Positions 44,792 through 55,277 of a stretch of 64,000 bases of DNA are shown here, in pieces. The stretch's first letter is position 1, and the number at the start of each line of letters is the position of its first letter. The notes under the pieces are model-generated. The model saw nothing but the letters and a program-made list of their open reading frames with translations. It did not search any database and was not told the DNA's origin. A program made the position numbers and the translations under genes. Source of the stretch: FLUQ01 sp031551515 (GTDB lineage: Bacteria; Desulfobacterota; Desulfovibrionia; Desulfovibrionales; Desulfovibrionaceae); assembly GCA_031551515.1 (NCBI GenBank), contig JAVBNL010000007.1:14461-78460 (forward strand). Direction: 5' to 3'.

Positions 44792-46150
44792 ATGGCAAAC
44801 ATCTATTCCGTCAGCCTGGGCTGCCCCAAAAACCGGGTGGATACCGAGCGCCTGGTCGCTTCCGTGCCCGATGCCGCGCTGGTGGAACGTTTGGAAGACG
44901 CCGACTGCATCCTGATCAACACCTGCGCCTTTATCGCTCCGGCGGTGCAGGAATCTGTGCGCGCCATACTTGACGCCGCATCCGGCCGGGCGGAACTTGC
45001 CGGGCCGCATAAACCCCTGCTGGTTGTGGCGGGCTGCCTTGTGGGCCGCTACGGCGCGGCCGAACTTTCTCCGGAACTGCAGGAAGTGGACCTCTGGCTG
45101 GATAACCGCGAGCTGGCCGCCTGGCCCCAAAAACTGAACAGAGCCCTGGCGGAACGCGCCGCCCGCGAGACTCCGGCAGGCGAAACCGCCGCCGGAACTC
45201 CGGCGAGGGCCAAAGCCCGCCCCGGCAAAAAAGTCGCGCGGCTGCGCATGCTCTCCACCGGTCCTTCTTACGCCTGGCTGAAAATCAGCGACGGCTGCGA
45301 CCACGCCTGTTCGTTCTGCACCATCCCTTCCATTCGCGGCCGCTTTAGCAGCACCCCCGCGCCGGAGCTGGAACGCGAAGCCCGCGAACTGCTGGATGCC
45401 GGAGTTTCAGAACTGGTCCTGGTGGCCCAAGACACCACCGCCTGGGGCAAAGACCTGGAGCAAAACCTGATGGGCCTTTTGGACCAGCTTTTGCCCCTGC
45501 CCGGCCTTGAGCGGCTGCGCCTGATGTATCTCTACCCCGCCGGGCTGAGCCACGAGCTGCTGCGCTTTTTGCGCGGCGCGGGCAAGCCCTTTGTGCCCTA
45601 TTTCGACATACCCGTGCAGCACGCGCATAGCGGCATCCTTTCGCGCATGGGCCGCCCTTTCGCCCGCGACCCGAGAGCCGCGCTTGACCGGGTGCGCGAA
45701 TATTTTCCCGAAGCGGCCATGCGCACCAGTTTGATCGTGGGTTTTCCCGGCGAAACGGACGAGCAGTTTCAAGAGCTGGCCGATTTCGTGCGTCAGGCGC
45801 GTTTCACCCACCTGGGCGTTTTCGCCTATCAGGCGGAAGACGGCACCAAAGCCGGGGCCATGCGCGGACAAGTTCCCGACAAGGTCAAACAGTGGCGGCG
45901 CGACAGCCTGATGATGCTGCAAGGGGAAATCAGCGAAGAGATTCTGGCCGGGTATGTGGGCCAGCGCCTCGACATTCTGGTGGACGCCCCGCACCCCGAA
46001 TGGCCGGGCCTGTTCACCGGCCGGGCCTGGTTTCAGGCGCCGGAAAGCGACGGCGTGACCTATGTCAGCGGGCCGGGCGTGGAAGCGGGAAAGATCGTAA
46101 ACGCGGAAATCATGGAAAGCCAGACCTACGACCTGGTGGCGCTGGCGTGA
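44792..46150 (+). CDS. rimO: Ribosomal protein S12 methylthiotransferase
   Basis: A 452-aa radical SAM methylthiotransferase. The N-terminal MTTase domain has Cys of the first 4Fe-4S cluster (SLGCPKNRVDTE, NTCAF, VAGC); the radical SAM motif is C169-x3-C173-x2-C176 (CDHACSFC); a C-terminal TRAM-like domain follows. S12-specific features are GCPKNRVD and the IPSIRGRF segment. It modifies Asp of ribosomal protein S12. An Ala/Gly/Thr-rich insertion near residues 128-145 is notable. Confidence 0.95.
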   Translation: MANIYSVSLGCPKNRVDTERLVASVPDAALVERLEDADCILINTCAFIAPAVQESVRAILDAASGRAELAGPHKPLLVVAGCLVGRYGAAELSPELQEVDLWLDNRELAAWPQKLNRALAERAARETPAGETAAGTPARAKARPGKKVARLRMLSTGPSYAWLKISDGCDHACSFCTIPSIRGRFSSTPAPELEREARELLDAGVSELVLVAQDTTAWGKDLEQNLMGLLDQLLPLPGLERLRLMYLYPAGLSHELLRFLRGAGKPFVPYFDIPVQHAHSGILSRMGRPFARDPRAALDRVREYFPEAAMRTSLIVGFPGETDEQFQELADFVRQARFTHLGVFAYQAEDGTKAGAMRGQVPDKVKQWRRDSLMMLQGEISEEILAGYVGQRLDILVDAPHPEWPGLFTGRAWFQAPESDGVTYVSGPGVEAGKIVNAEIMESQTYDLVALA

Positions 46151-46187
46151 AGCATCGGGGAGGCGCCGCCTTCCCGTACCCCTGGCA

Positions 46188-47534
46188 TTATCTGGCGCCG
46201 GTCGGGAACAATATCACCCCGATGGTTTTCAGGATGATCTTCAGCTCCAGCAGCACCGAGAGGTGTTTGACGTAATACAGGTCATATTCCAGCTTCATGC
46301 GTGAATCTTCCAGACTGGCCCCATACGGGTACATGACCTGGGCCCAGCCGGTCACGCCGGGCTTCACCGTGTGCCGCACGTAATAGAAGGGAATTTTTTC
46401 AGACAGCTCGGTCACGAACGCCATGCGTTCCGGCCGGGGGCCGATAACGCTCATGTCGCCGATCAACACGTTCCAGAGCTGCGGCAGCTCGTCGATACGG
46501 GTTTTGCGGATAAAGGCCCCCACGCGCGTCACGCGCGGGTCGTTCTTGGCGGCCCAGACCGCGCCGTCTTTTTCCGCATCCACCCGCATGGAGCGGATTT
46601 TATAGACCGTGAATTCCTTTTCATGCAGGCCCACGCGCTTCTGGCTGTAAATGACCGGTCCGCGTGATTCAAGTCGCACGGCTATGGCCGTCAGCAGCAC
46701 CACCGGCAGGGCCACAACACCCAGGGCCAGGGCGAACGCGATATCAAAGGCCCGCTTCGCCCGGCGAAAGGTCAAGCTGACGTTAAGGTTAAAGCCGTCT
46801 TCCATCAGCAGCCAGTCTTCGTGGATAAGGTCCACGGGCACGCGGCGGGCCAGGCGCTCGTACATGCCGCGCATGTCTTCAACCCACAGGCCCTGCAATT
46901 TCGCGTTGAACAGGTCACGGGCCACCTGCGGTTCCAGCCCGTCCGCCAGCAGAAAGACCCGGTTGGCCCCGGTGTTGGCCACCGCGGCCAGGGTGTCGTC
47001 GTACCCGCCCAGCCAGGGGCCGGCGATTTTTTCATCCGCGCCCTGTTCCCCCAGGTAGCCCGCGATTTCCACTTCCGGCATGAATTTCGTCAGCAGCGCG
47101 CGAGCCCGGCCCACCCGGTCCGCACCGACGAAAATCACCCGCTGCGGCGCGCCCCGGCGCAGGTCGAAATTGAAATACAGCACTCGCCACCCCAGGGTCA
47201 GGGCCAGGGTAATGAGCATCAACAACAGAAAGATCGACTTGGGAAAACGCCAGTGCTCGAACGAATAGAATACGAAGCCGCTGGCGATGATGCCGATGAT
47301 GACCGCCATGACCACGCGCAGCAGGCTGTCGCGCAGATCTTCCTGCCCCACGTTGTAGCAGTCGAGCATGTAGAAGGTCAGAAAAAAGACGGCCAGGGTG
47401 AAGGTCGAAGCCCCGGTGTAGTCGTCAAGGATGGTCCAGTCCGGCGGCAGCATCAGCAACGAGCTGATTTCCAAAGCCAGCAGGATGCAGGCCAGATCAA
47501 TGATGCGGAAGAATATTCTGCGTGATTCGCTCAC
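46188..47534 (-). CDS. Exopolysaccharide-type polyprenyl glycosylphosphotransferase
   Basis: A 448-aa membrane enzyme. Four N-terminal helices (~8-115) and a Rossmann-like central domain (RVIFVGADRVGRARALL) lead to a further helix (FDIAFALALGVVALPVVLL) and the sugar transferase domain with YSQKRVGLHEKEF, VYKIRSMR, RKTRIDELPQLWNVL and MSVIGPRPE. It resembles the EpsB-type (TIGR03013) transferases that start exopolysaccharide units. It follows a glycosyltransferase and an epimerase on the same strand. GTG 47534 is preceded by GGAGAGC. Confidence 0.9.
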   Translation of the reverse strand: MSESRRIFFRIIDLACILLALEISSLLMLPPDWTILDDYTGASTFTLAVFFLTFYMLDCYNVGQEDLRDSLLRVVMAVIIGIIASGFVFYSFEHWRFPKSIFLLLMLITLALTLGWRVLYFNFDLRRGAPQRVIFVGADRVGRARALLTKFMPEVEIAGYLGEQGADEKIAGPWLGGYDDTLAAVANTGANRVFLLADGLEPQVARDLFNAKLQGLWVEDMRGMYERLARRVPVDLIHEDWLLMEDGFNLNVSLTFRRAKRAFDIAFALALGVVALPVVLLTAIAVRLESRGPVIYSQKRVGLHEKEFTVYKIRSMRVDAEKDGAVWAAKNDPRVTRVGAFIRKTRIDELPQLWNVLIGDMSVIGPRPERMAFVTELSEKIPFYYVRHTVKPGVTGWAQVMYPYGASLEDSRMKLEYDLYYVKHLSVLLELKIILKTIGVILFPTGAR

Positions 47535-47572
47535 AACGCTCTCCGTCGGAGAATGTTTTTCAAGGGATACTA

Positions 47573-47601
47573 TGTATACCCTAAAGCGCCGCTATTACAA
47601 A
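47573..47601 (-). promoter_or_regulatory. Candidate promoter ahead of the exopolysaccharide transferase
   Basis: On the minus strand TTTGTA and TATACA with a 17-base spacer, within the 105-base gap after the glycosyltransferase gene. Confidence 0.45.
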
Positions 47602-47639
47602 GGCGGATTTTGGCTTCCCAAAAAAAAGGCGGGGAAAGG

Positions 47640-48782
47640 CTACAAGCCCATCTCGGTCATAATGGTCTTAGCAATCATCTCGGCGTCGAACCTCGCTTCC
47701 GCCATGGCCCGGCCTTTGCCGCCCATGTTGAGCGCCAGCGCCGGATCCAGCAGAAACCGCTCCATGGCCGCCGCCAGGGCGTTTGCGTCGCGCACGGGCA
47801 CCAGAAAGCCGTTTTCGCCCTCTTTCACGGTTTCGCGGCAGCCGGGAACGTCGGTGACCACGGAAGCGCGGGCCGTGGCCATGGCTTCCATGACCGATGT
47901 GGGCGCGCCTTCACGGTACGAAGGCAGCACGAAGACGTGGCAGTTTTGCAAATACGGCCGCACGTCGCGGGTTTCACCAAGGTATTCGACAATGCCTTCC
48001 GCCTGCCAGGCCTGCACCGTTTCAAGCGGAACGCTGCCCAGGCCCTTTTCCGGCGGGCCCAAAATCTGAAACCGCGCGCCGGGGTATTTGGCCTTCAGCG
48101 CTTTGGCGGCGGCGTAAAATTCATGCAGGCCTTTGGCTTCCAGCAGCCGCCCGATAAGCAGAAAGGTCAGGCCTTTTTCAACGGGAGGAAGCAGCGCCGG
48201 GGTAAAACGGGCAAGGTCCACCCCCGTGCCGGGGCACATGCGCACGCGCATGCCGGAAGGGATGATGGAAAGGCGCGTGAAGACCTCAAGGTCGTCTTTG
48301 TTCTGAAAAAAGGCTGTGGCCGCGCGAGAGAACGAGGCGCGATACAACAAGGCCGCCACACGGGTAAGCACGCGTTTGACCAGCGTATCGCTTTCGAACA
48401 TGTAGCCCAGGCCCGTTATCATCACCAGGCGCTTCGCCGCCTTGGGAAAGCCCGCCAACGCGGAAGCCAGCACGCCGTAAATCACGGGCTTGATGGTAAA
48501 GGCGAAGAGCACGTCCGGCTTTTCATGCGCGAAAATGCCGTGCAGCGCACGCAAGGTGGCCATGTCGCGCACGGGGTTCAGCCCTTTGCGGTCCAGAGGG
48601 TAGAACATCACCCGCGCGCCCGCCTCAGACAAGGCGTCGTTCCACTCTTTGTCGCTGGCCCGCTGGCCCGGCGGCGGCACAAGGCATAAGGTTTCGTGCC
48701 CCGCCGCGCTGAGCGCGCGGATAAGGGTGCTCCAAAAATTGCTCGTGGCCCGGGCCTGGTTGCCCAGAATGGCGATTTTCAT
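47640..48782 (-). CDS. Glycosyltransferase family 4
   Basis: A 380-aa GT-B glycosyltransferase: MKIAILGNQARATSNFWSTL with the N-terminal domain, LTFLLIGRLLEAKGLHEFYA starting the C-terminal domain, and the E-x7-E motif in SYREGAPTSVMEAMA. It resembles enzymes adding N-acetylhexosamine residues during O-antigen or capsule synthesis; the exact sugar is unknown. The start at 48782 lies 22 bases after the epimerase stop. Part of epimerase-GT4-sugar transferase. Confidence 0.88.
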   Translation of the reverse strand: MKIAILGNQARATSNFWSTLIRALSAAGHETLCLVPPPGQRASDKEWNDALSEAGARVMFYPLDRKGLNPVRDMATLRALHGIFAHEKPDVLFAFTIKPVIYGVLASALAGFPKAAKRLVMITGLGYMFESDTLVKRVLTRVAALLYRASFSRAATAFFQNKDDLEVFTRLSIIPSGMRVRMCPGTGVDLARFTPALLPPVEKGLTFLLIGRLLEAKGLHEFYAAAKALKAKYPGARFQILGPPEKGLGSVPLETVQAWQAEGIVEYLGETRDVRPYLQNCHVFVLPSYREGAPTSVMEAMATARASVVTDVPGCRETVKEGENGFLVPVRDANALAAAMERFLLDPALALNMGGKGRAMAEARFDAEMIAKTIMTEMGL

Positions 48783-48804
48783 AAAAGGCAAAAAACGCTT
48801 TTTT

Positions 48805-49830
48805 TTAGAGATTTTTTGAATACCATTCGCCCGCGATGCGAAGGCCGGCGCGCACGTCGTATTGCGGGTCAAAGCCCAGCAGCGTGCGGGCCTTGGTAAT
48901 ATCCGCCAGCGAATGGCGCACGTCACCCGCCCGGAAATCACGGTGCAGGGCCGCGGCCCCTGCCGCTTTGGGGTTGAAACGGGCCACTTCCTCGCGAATC
49001 AGGGCAAACAGCTCGTTCAAGCTGGTGCGCATGTTCACTGCGATGTTGTAGACTTGGTTCCAGGCTTCCGCTTTTTCCGCCGTGGCGGCCAGGATATTGG
49101 CCTGCACGCAGTTGTTGATGAAGCAGAAATCGCGCGAGGTTTCGCCGTCGCCGTTGATGTTGACCTGCTCGTTTTTGAGCAGGCTGGCGAACCAGCAGGG
49201 GATCACCGCCGCGTACGCGCCCGCCGGGTCCTGGCGCTGCCCGAAAATATTGAAATAGCGCAGCCCGATGGAACGCATGCCGTATGCGCTGCCGAACACA
49301 TCGGCATACAGCTCGTTCACGTATTTGGTCACGGCGTAGGGCGAAAGGGGCTTGCCTATCCTGTCTTCCACCTTGGGCAGGGTCGGCTCGTCGCCGTAGG
49401 TGGAACTGGAAGCGGCGTACACGAAACCCTTCACTCCTTCGTCGCGCGCGGCGATCAGCATGTGCAGAAAGCCGTCCACGTTGCTCTGATTGGTCAGCAA
49501 GGGGTCTTCGATGGAACGGGGCACCGACCCCAGCGCCGCCTCGTGCAGCACGCGGTCCACGCCCTTGCAGGCGGCGCGGCAGGTATCAAGGTCGCGAATG
49601 TCGCCTTCAATGAAACGAAACCGGCCCCAGGCCGCATCGCCCACAGCGGCGCGGACCATGTCCAGGTTCTTCTGATAGCCCGTGGAAAAGTTGTCCAGCC
49701 CGACCACCGTCTGGCCGTTCGCCAGCAGGGTTTCAAGCAGGTTGGACCCGATAAAGCCGGCCACGCCCGTGACCAGCCAGGTTTCAGGCCTATTGCGCAA
49801 GCGCTCCAGCGTCTGTTCGTATTGCCCCAT
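48805..49830 (-). CDS. NAD-dependent UDP-sugar 4-epimerase (WbpP/VipB-like)
   Basis: A 341-aa short-chain dehydrogenase-type epimerase: NAD motif VTGVAGFIGSNLLETL (G-x2-G-x2-G), catalytic SSSTYGD and YAVTKY. The extended N terminus (YEQTLERLRNRPETWL) and RYFNIFGQRQDP block are typical of UDP-GlcNAc C4-epimerases such as WbpP. It would provide UDP-GalNAc (or a uronic form) for the glycosyltransferase downstream. First gene of a minus-strand polysaccharide operon. Confidence 0.88.
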   Translation of the reverse strand: MGQYEQTLERLRNRPETWLVTGVAGFIGSNLLETLLANGQTVVGLDNFSTGYQKNLDMVRAAVGDAAWGRFRFIEGDIRDLDTCRAACKGVDRVLHEAALGSVPRSIEDPLLTNQSNVDGFLHMLIAARDEGVKGFVYAASSSTYGDEPTLPKVEDRIGKPLSPYAVTKYVNELYADVFGSAYGMRSIGLRYFNIFGQRQDPAGAYAAVIPCWFASLLKNEQVNINGDGETSRDFCFINNCVQANILAATAEKAEAWNQVYNIAVNMRTSLNELFALIREEVARFNPKAAGAAALHRDFRAGDVRHSLADITKARTLLGFDPQYDVRAGLRIAGEWYSKNL

Positions 49831-49980
49831 GATATGCTCCGTTGGCGTGTCTTTCTGTGTGCCACTTACGCTGTCAGCCTCCGCATGTCAAAGATGCCGT
49901 GAAAAAGCGCAATTGGCGGTTTTCATTTTTTCCGTCTTAGAGTAGATAAAGCGGATACTTTCGAGAGACCGGGAGCAGGA

Positions 49981-51339
49981 ATGAGCAAAGAACGTGGACA
50001 ATGGGGCTCGCGCCTGGGCTTTGTGCTTGCGGCGGCGGGCTCCGCCATCGGCCTGGGGGCCATCTGGAAATTTCCGTACATGACCGGCAACAACGGCGGC
50101 GGCGCTTTTCTGCTGTTGTACCTGCTGGCCGTTCTCGGCATCGGCCTGCCCATGATGCTGGCGGAACTGGCCGTCGGCCGCGCAACCAACACGGACGCGG
50201 TGGGCGCATTTCGCGCCCTGGGCGGCCGCGCCTGGAGTTTTTTCGGCTATTTCAGCCTGATGGCGGCTTTTCTCATTCTTTCTTTTTATTGCGTCGTCGG
50301 CGGCTGGACCGTGGGCTATCTGATAAAAGCCGTTAACGGATCTTTGCTGACGTTGCCGCCGGGCGGTTCGTATAAGGCCCAGTTTGAAGCCTTTGCCGCC
50401 GACCCGCTGCAATCGCTCATTTTGTTCGCGGTTTTTATGGCCATTACGGCGGGCATCATTCTGGGCGGGGTCAAAGAGGGCATCGAGCGGGTCAGCAAAG
50501 TGCTGATGCCGCTTTTGTTCGTTCTGATGCTGGCCATGATCGCGCGTTCCGTCACCCTGCCCGGCGCCATGAAAGGCATTCGCTTCTTTTTGCTGCCCGA
50601 TCCCGCCAAATTTACCGCCCCCGCGCTTATCGACGCGCTGGGCTTCGCCTGTTTTTCGCTTTCTCTCGGCTTCGGCGGCATGCTGACTTACGGCTCGTAC
50701 ATGAACAAAGACGAAGCCATGGCCAAATCCGCCCTGTGGGTGGTTTTATTGCAAACCATGGCCGCCCTGCTGGCCGGGTTCATGGTGCTGCCCGCCGTGT
50801 TCGCAGCAAACCTGACCCCCGGCGAAGGGCCGGGGCTGACCTATATCACCCTGCCCGCCGTGTTCAACGCCATGCCCGGCGGCTCTTTCTTCGCCGCTAT
50901 CTTTTTCGGCCTGCTGCTTATCGCCGCCTTGACCTCATCGGTATCCATACTCGAACCGCTGGTGGCCTATCTGATCGACCAGTACGACATCGGCCGCGTA
51001 AAAGCCTGCTGCGTCATGGCTCTTGCCGCGTTTGTCGCGGGCGTTCCCGCCACATGGTCGTTCGGCGGGGCCGATGTGGGCAAATACTTCGGTAAAACGC
51101 CTTTCGGGCTTATGGATTACGTCACTTCCAACATCATGCTGCCCATAAACGTGCTTGCGGCCTGCGTGCTGATGGGCTGGGCGGTCAGGGCGGTTTTTCG
51201 CCGCGAACTTACCGGAAGTGAACAACCATGCGAAAAACTGCCCGGCTGGGTCATATGGGTTGATATGAGTTGCAGGGTCGTGGCGCCGCTGGTCATCGTT
51301 TCTATCCTGGCCGCCAGCCTGTTTGCGGCGGGGCGCTGA
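49981..51339 (+). CDS. Sodium-dependent transporter of the NSS (SNF) family
   Basis: A 452-aa membrane protein with about 11 helices. The first helix SRLGFVLAAAGSAIGLGAIW and KFPYMTGNNGGGAF is the signature of bacterial NSS amino-acid:Na+ symporters, as in MhsT and TnaT; the 11-helix size fits. The family takes up hydrophobic or aromatic amino acids with Na+; the substrate here is not known. GGAG sits upstream of the ATG. It is divergent from the polysaccharide operon. Confidence 0.9.
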   Translation: MSKERGQWGSRLGFVLAAAGSAIGLGAIWKFPYMTGNNGGGAFLLLYLLAVLGIGLPMMLAELAVGRATNTDAVGAFRALGGRAWSFFGYFSLMAAFLILSFYCVVGGWTVGYLIKAVNGSLLTLPPGGSYKAQFEAFAADPLQSLILFAVFMAITAGIILGGVKEGIERVSKVLMPLLFVLMLAMIARSVTLPGAMKGIRFFLLPDPAKFTAPALIDALGFACFSLSLGFGGMLTYGSYMNKDEAMAKSALWVVLLQTMAALLAGFMVLPAVFAANLTPGEGPGLTYITLPAVFNAMPGGSFFAAIFFGLLLIAALTSSVSILEPLVAYLIDQYDIGRVKACCVMALAAFVAGVPATWSFGGADVGKYFGKTPFGLMDYVTSNIMLPINVLAACVLMGWAVRAVFRRELTGSEQPCEKLPGWVIWVDMSCRVVAPLVIVSILAASLFAAGR

Positions 51340-51529
51340 ATGCGACGGCCACGCGGGCGGGCGGAAAATGATTGCTGATTCGTGCGGGCGCATCTCTTTG
51401 CTTTTTGAAAAGTTTCCGATATGAGTTTTGGGATGGCATTGTTGTATTGGGGGGCGCCGGCGCGTACAGCGCCGGACCGCATCGGCGGCAAACAGTGCGG
51501 ATGCTTTATAGTTCCACGCAGGGGTGTGC

Positions 51530-54500
51530 ATGAAAAAATCGGTCAGTTCGCCGCGCCTGTTCATTGAAGGCCTGTTTACCCGAATGGGCTTGGGCATGCG
51601 CGCGAAGCTTATTGCCCTTTTTGTCATCATCAAGGTCGTGCCGCTTATTTTGCTGGCCCTGGTGGCCTGGCGCCAGTCATGGCTGCTGGGGGACGAGCTG
51701 GGCCGCCGCACCGAAGCGTTGACCCATAAAGCCAACAGAGCGCTCTCCAAAACCGGCGACATCGCCGTCACCGACGCGGTCAAGGCGCTGGACGACCGCG
51801 CCACCGACGACATAGAACGCATGACCACCGACACCGCGCGCAGGGTGGCCGTTTTTTTATACGAACGCGACGACGACATCCGTTTCGCCGCCGGGCTGAA
51901 GCCCACCGCCGAGGAGTATCGCGCTTTTGTCAGCGCCAAGGTGGGCAGGATGGTCAAGCAGGGCACATGGGAACTGGCGCCCGACGGCAAATCCTGGCGC
52001 AGCGTCGACCCTGTTCCCAAAGCGGAGCAGGCCGCCTCTTCCAACAAAGAGAACGATCTGAGCTTCAACTACCGCGCGCCCGACTCCTTCAAATTTATCC
52101 GGCGGCCCCTGTACCTGGAAATGGCTTTCGTGGACACCCAGGGGCAGGAACTGGTCAAAGTCACCACCGCCGCCCGCATGGATGCCGCGCTGAAAAACGT
52201 CGCGGACCGCAAAAACACCTACGTCAAGGCAGAGACCTATTTCAGCGAATTGAAAAAGCTGAAGCCGGGCGAAATTTACGTCTCGGACGTCATCGGAGCC
52301 TATGTTCCCTCCAAGGTCATCGGGCGCTATACGCCTGAAAAAGCCGCCTCCCTCGGCATACCGTTCAAGCCTGAAGAATCCGCCTACGCGGGTAAAGAAA
52401 ACCCCGTGGGCAAACGTTTTCAGGGCATCGTGCGCTGGGGCACGCCGGTGGAAGAAAAGGGGCGCATCATAGGCTATGTGACCCTGGCGCTGGACCATGA
52501 CCATATCATGGAGTTCACCGACCACCTGATGCCCACCATGGAGCGGTACACCGAGATACCGGACGCATTCGAAGGCAACTATGCCTTCATCTGGGACCAT
52601 AAAGGCCGCAGCATCGTGCACCCGCGCCACCATTCCATCACCGGCTTTGACCCGCAAACCGGCGACCCGCAAGTTCCCTGGCTGGAAGACCGCATTTACG
52701 ACGCCTGGCAAAAAAGCGGCAAAAGCTATGCGGATTTCATACCGGACGAACCCACCTTCGTCACCCAGTCGGTCAAAAAGAAACCGGCTGCCGCGCTGAC
52801 CAAAGAGGGGCTGGTGGGCCTTGACTGCCGCTATCTGAACTTCGCGCCGCAGTGTACGGGCTGGTTCGACCTGACCCGGCACGGGGGATCCGGGTCTTTC
52901 GTCATTTTGTGGAGCGGGCTGAAAAAGCTGACCACCGCCGCCGCCATTCCTTACTATACCGGCCAGTACGCCGCATCCAAACGCGGTTTCGGCTTTGTGA
53001 CCATCGGCGCGGGGCTTGACTATTTTCACCGTCCCGCCACGGAAACCAAAAAGGTCATCGACACGGTGATCGCTGAAAGCGACCGCGAACTGGCCCAAAG
53101 CGCCAAAGAAACCCGCGACGCCATCAACCAGAACCTGCTGCAAACGGCCACCAGCCTCGGCATTTCCACCAGCATCATGGCGGTTCTGGTTATTTTTATC
53201 GCCATCTGGATGGCTTCGGCCTTCACCCGCAGCATCACCACACTGATCAACGGCATTTCCCGCTTCCGTTCCGGCGAGCGACAGTTCCGTTTCAACGCCC
53301 CCATCAAGGACGAGTTAGGCACCCTGGCCGATTCGTTCGACGACATGGCGGACAGCCTTGTGGCCACGGTCAAGGGGCCGCTCACCATTACCGACGGCAG
53401 CCAGAACGTGCGGTACATGAACGATGACGGGTTGAAATATCTGAATAAAACCCTACCCGAAATACTGGGGCGGCCCTACGCCGAAAACAGCATTTACCCC
53501 ACCGGGTCCAAATATTGCCCCATCACGGCGCTGCGCGAAGGGCGCGACGCCGAAGTGCTGTTTTACAAAAACCACTATTTGCAAGGCAGAGCGAGCCACC
53601 TGACCGACAAGGCCGGCAACTTCATCGGGTACGTCATCTCCACCACCGATGTGACGGACCTGGTCATTGAGCAAAAACGCATAGAGCAGCAGCGCGCTCT
53701 TCTGGCCACCACCTTTTCTTCTTCGCCCGACCTCATCTGGTACAAAGACAAGCTGGGCAAATACCTGGCCGTCAACCCCCGTTTCGCCTCGGTCGCGGGC
53801 AAACGCCCCGAAGACCTGGCGGACAAAACTGCGGCCGAGGTTCTGCCGCCGGACGTTGCGATGGAATTCGACCGCAACGACGAAGCCGCCGTTATCGGCG
53901 CCATGCCCCTGTACACGGAAGAGCAAATCCTTTTTGCCGACGGCCACGCGGAAACTGTGGATTCGGTGCGCACGCCCATCTATGACGGCAAAGGCGAGCT
54001 TGTGGGCCTCCTCGGCGTCGCGCGCGACGTTTCCCGCCGGGTCAGCGTTGAAAGCGAGCTGCGCCAGACCCAGCTTGAGCTGAAAAACGCCGTGTCGGCG
54101 GCCAACAAGGCCAACGAATCCAAAAGCGAATTCCTGGCGCGCATGAGCCACGAGATCAGAACGCCCATGAACGCCATCATCGGCATGACCAACATAACCA
54201 AGCGCAAACTGGGCGAACCGGGCACGGATCCGGCGGAAATTCAATCGCATGTGCGCCAGCTTGAAATATCGTCAAAGCATCTGTTGGGGCTTTTGAACGA
54301 CATTCTGGACATCTCGAAGATTGAAGCGGGCAAGATCGAGCTGGCTGAAGAGCCGTTCGAACTCTCCAAACTGGTGGGCGCGGTGTCGTCCATCATCAAG
54401 CCGCGCTGCCAGGAAAAAAACATCACCTTTGACGTGCGCATGGGCAGCCTTGAAGCCGACGGCTTCATCAGCGACTCGTTGCGGCTGCGGCAGGTGCTTA

Positions 54501-55258
54501 TCAACCTGCTGGGCAACGCGGTGAAATTCACGCCCGAGTGCGGGCGGGTGGAATTTACGGTCACGGGCATCGATCGCCGCGACGGCAAAACCCTGATCGC
54601 TTTTTCCGTTCAAGACTCCGGCATCGGCATCCCTGCGCAGGCCCTTGAAAACCTGTTCGTGCCCTTTGAGCAGGGCGGCGGGCAGATCTCGCGGCAATAC
54701 GGCGGCACGGGCCTGGGGCTGTCCATCAGCCGCAGCATCGTGCGCCTGCTCGGCGGCGATATCACCGTCAAGAGCAAAGAGGGGGAAGGAAGCCTGTTCA
54801 GCTTCGCCTTCTGGCTGCGCGAGGCGGAACAGAACGCCGAGCAGGAAGCGGTGACCGACATCAGCATTTTGAAAGACAAGCGGGTGCTGTTGGTGGATGA
54901 CGTGGACATCAACCGCCTTATCGTCGTCGATTTGCTCAGCAACACCGGCCTTGCCATAGACGAGGCGGAAGACGGCCAGGTCGCGCTGGACAAGTTCGCG
55001 ACATCGCCGGTCGGGCATTATGACCTGATCTTCATGGACGTGCAGATGCCCCGCATGGACGGCTATCAGGCGGCCAGAGCCATCAGGACGCTGGACAGGC
55101 CCGATGCCGCGACAGTACCCATCATCGCCATGACCGCCAATGCGTTTAAAGAGGACGTGGACAAAGCCCTTTCGCACGGCATGAACGCCCATTTGCCCAA
55201 ACCTCTGGAATATGAAAAACTGCTCGCTTTGACTGTACGGTTTATGAGTAAAAGTTAA
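51530..55258 (+). CDS. Membrane hybrid histidine kinase with extracytoplasmic sensor, HAMP, two PAS and receiver
   Basis: A 1242-aa sensor. One helix (~28-47), then a ~490-residue periplasmic, dCache-like ligand domain (YLEMAFVDTQGQELVKV, GYVTLALDHDHIMEF), a second helix (~540-562), HAMP, two PAS domains (~610-700 and ~710-840), HisKA with His874 (MSHEIRTPMN), HATPase (LGNAVKFT, GGTGLGLSI) and receiver with Asp1170 (LIFMDVQMPRMDG). The large periplasmic domain suggests sensing of a small solute. AGGGG lies before ATG 51530. The AEC carrier gene begins 19 bases after the stop, so the kinase may be co-expressed with the carriers. Confidence 0.9.
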   Translation: MKKSVSSPRLFIEGLFTRMGLGMRAKLIALFVIIKVVPLILLALVAWRQSWLLGDELGRRTEALTHKANRALSKTGDIAVTDAVKALDDRATDDIERMTTDTARRVAVFLYERDDDIRFAAGLKPTAEEYRAFVSAKVGRMVKQGTWELAPDGKSWRSVDPVPKAEQAASSNKENDLSFNYRAPDSFKFIRRPLYLEMAFVDTQGQELVKVTTAARMDAALKNVADRKNTYVKAETYFSELKKLKPGEIYVSDVIGAYVPSKVIGRYTPEKAASLGIPFKPEESAYAGKENPVGKRFQGIVRWGTPVEEKGRIIGYVTLALDHDHIMEFTDHLMPTMERYTEIPDAFEGNYAFIWDHKGRSIVHPRHHSITGFDPQTGDPQVPWLEDRIYDAWQKSGKSYADFIPDEPTFVTQSVKKKPAAALTKEGLVGLDCRYLNFAPQCTGWFDLTRHGGSGSFVILWSGLKKLTTAAAIPYYTGQYAASKRGFGFVTIGAGLDYFHRPATETKKVIDTVIAESDRELAQSAKETRDAINQNLLQTATSLGISTSIMAVLVIFIAIWMASAFTRSITTLINGISRFRSGERQFRFNAPIKDELGTLADSFDDMADSLVATVKGPLTITDGSQNVRYMNDDGLKYLNKTLPEILGRPYAENSIYPTGSKYCPITALREGRDAEVLFYKNHYLQGRASHLTDKAGNFIGYVISTTDVTDLVIEQKRIEQQRALLATTFSSSPDLIWYKDKLGKYLAVNPRFASVAGKRPEDLADKTAAEVLPPDVAMEFDRNDEAAVIGAMPLYTEEQILFADGHAETVDSVRTPIYDGKGELVGLLGVARDVSRRVSVESELRQTQLELKNAVSAANKANESKSEFLARMSHEIRTPMNAIIGMTNITKRKLGEPGTDPAEIQSHVRQLEISSKHLLGLLNDILDISKIEAGKIELAEEPFELSKLVGAVSSIIKPRCQEKNITFDVRMGSLEADGFISDSLRLRQVLINLLGNAVKFTPECGRVEFTVTGIDRRDGKTLIAFSVQDSGIGIPAQALENLFVPFEQGGGQISRQYGGTGLGLSISRSIVRLLGGDITVKSKEGEGSLFSFAFWLREAEQNAEQEAVTDISILKDKRVLLVDDVDINRLIVVDLLSNTGLAIDEAEDGQVALDKFATSPVGHYDLIFMDVQMPRMDGYQAARAIRTLDRPDAATVPIIAMTANAFKEDVDKALSHGMNAHLPKPLEYEKLLALTVRFMSKS

Positions 55259-55277
55259 AGGCGCGGCAGAGGGTACA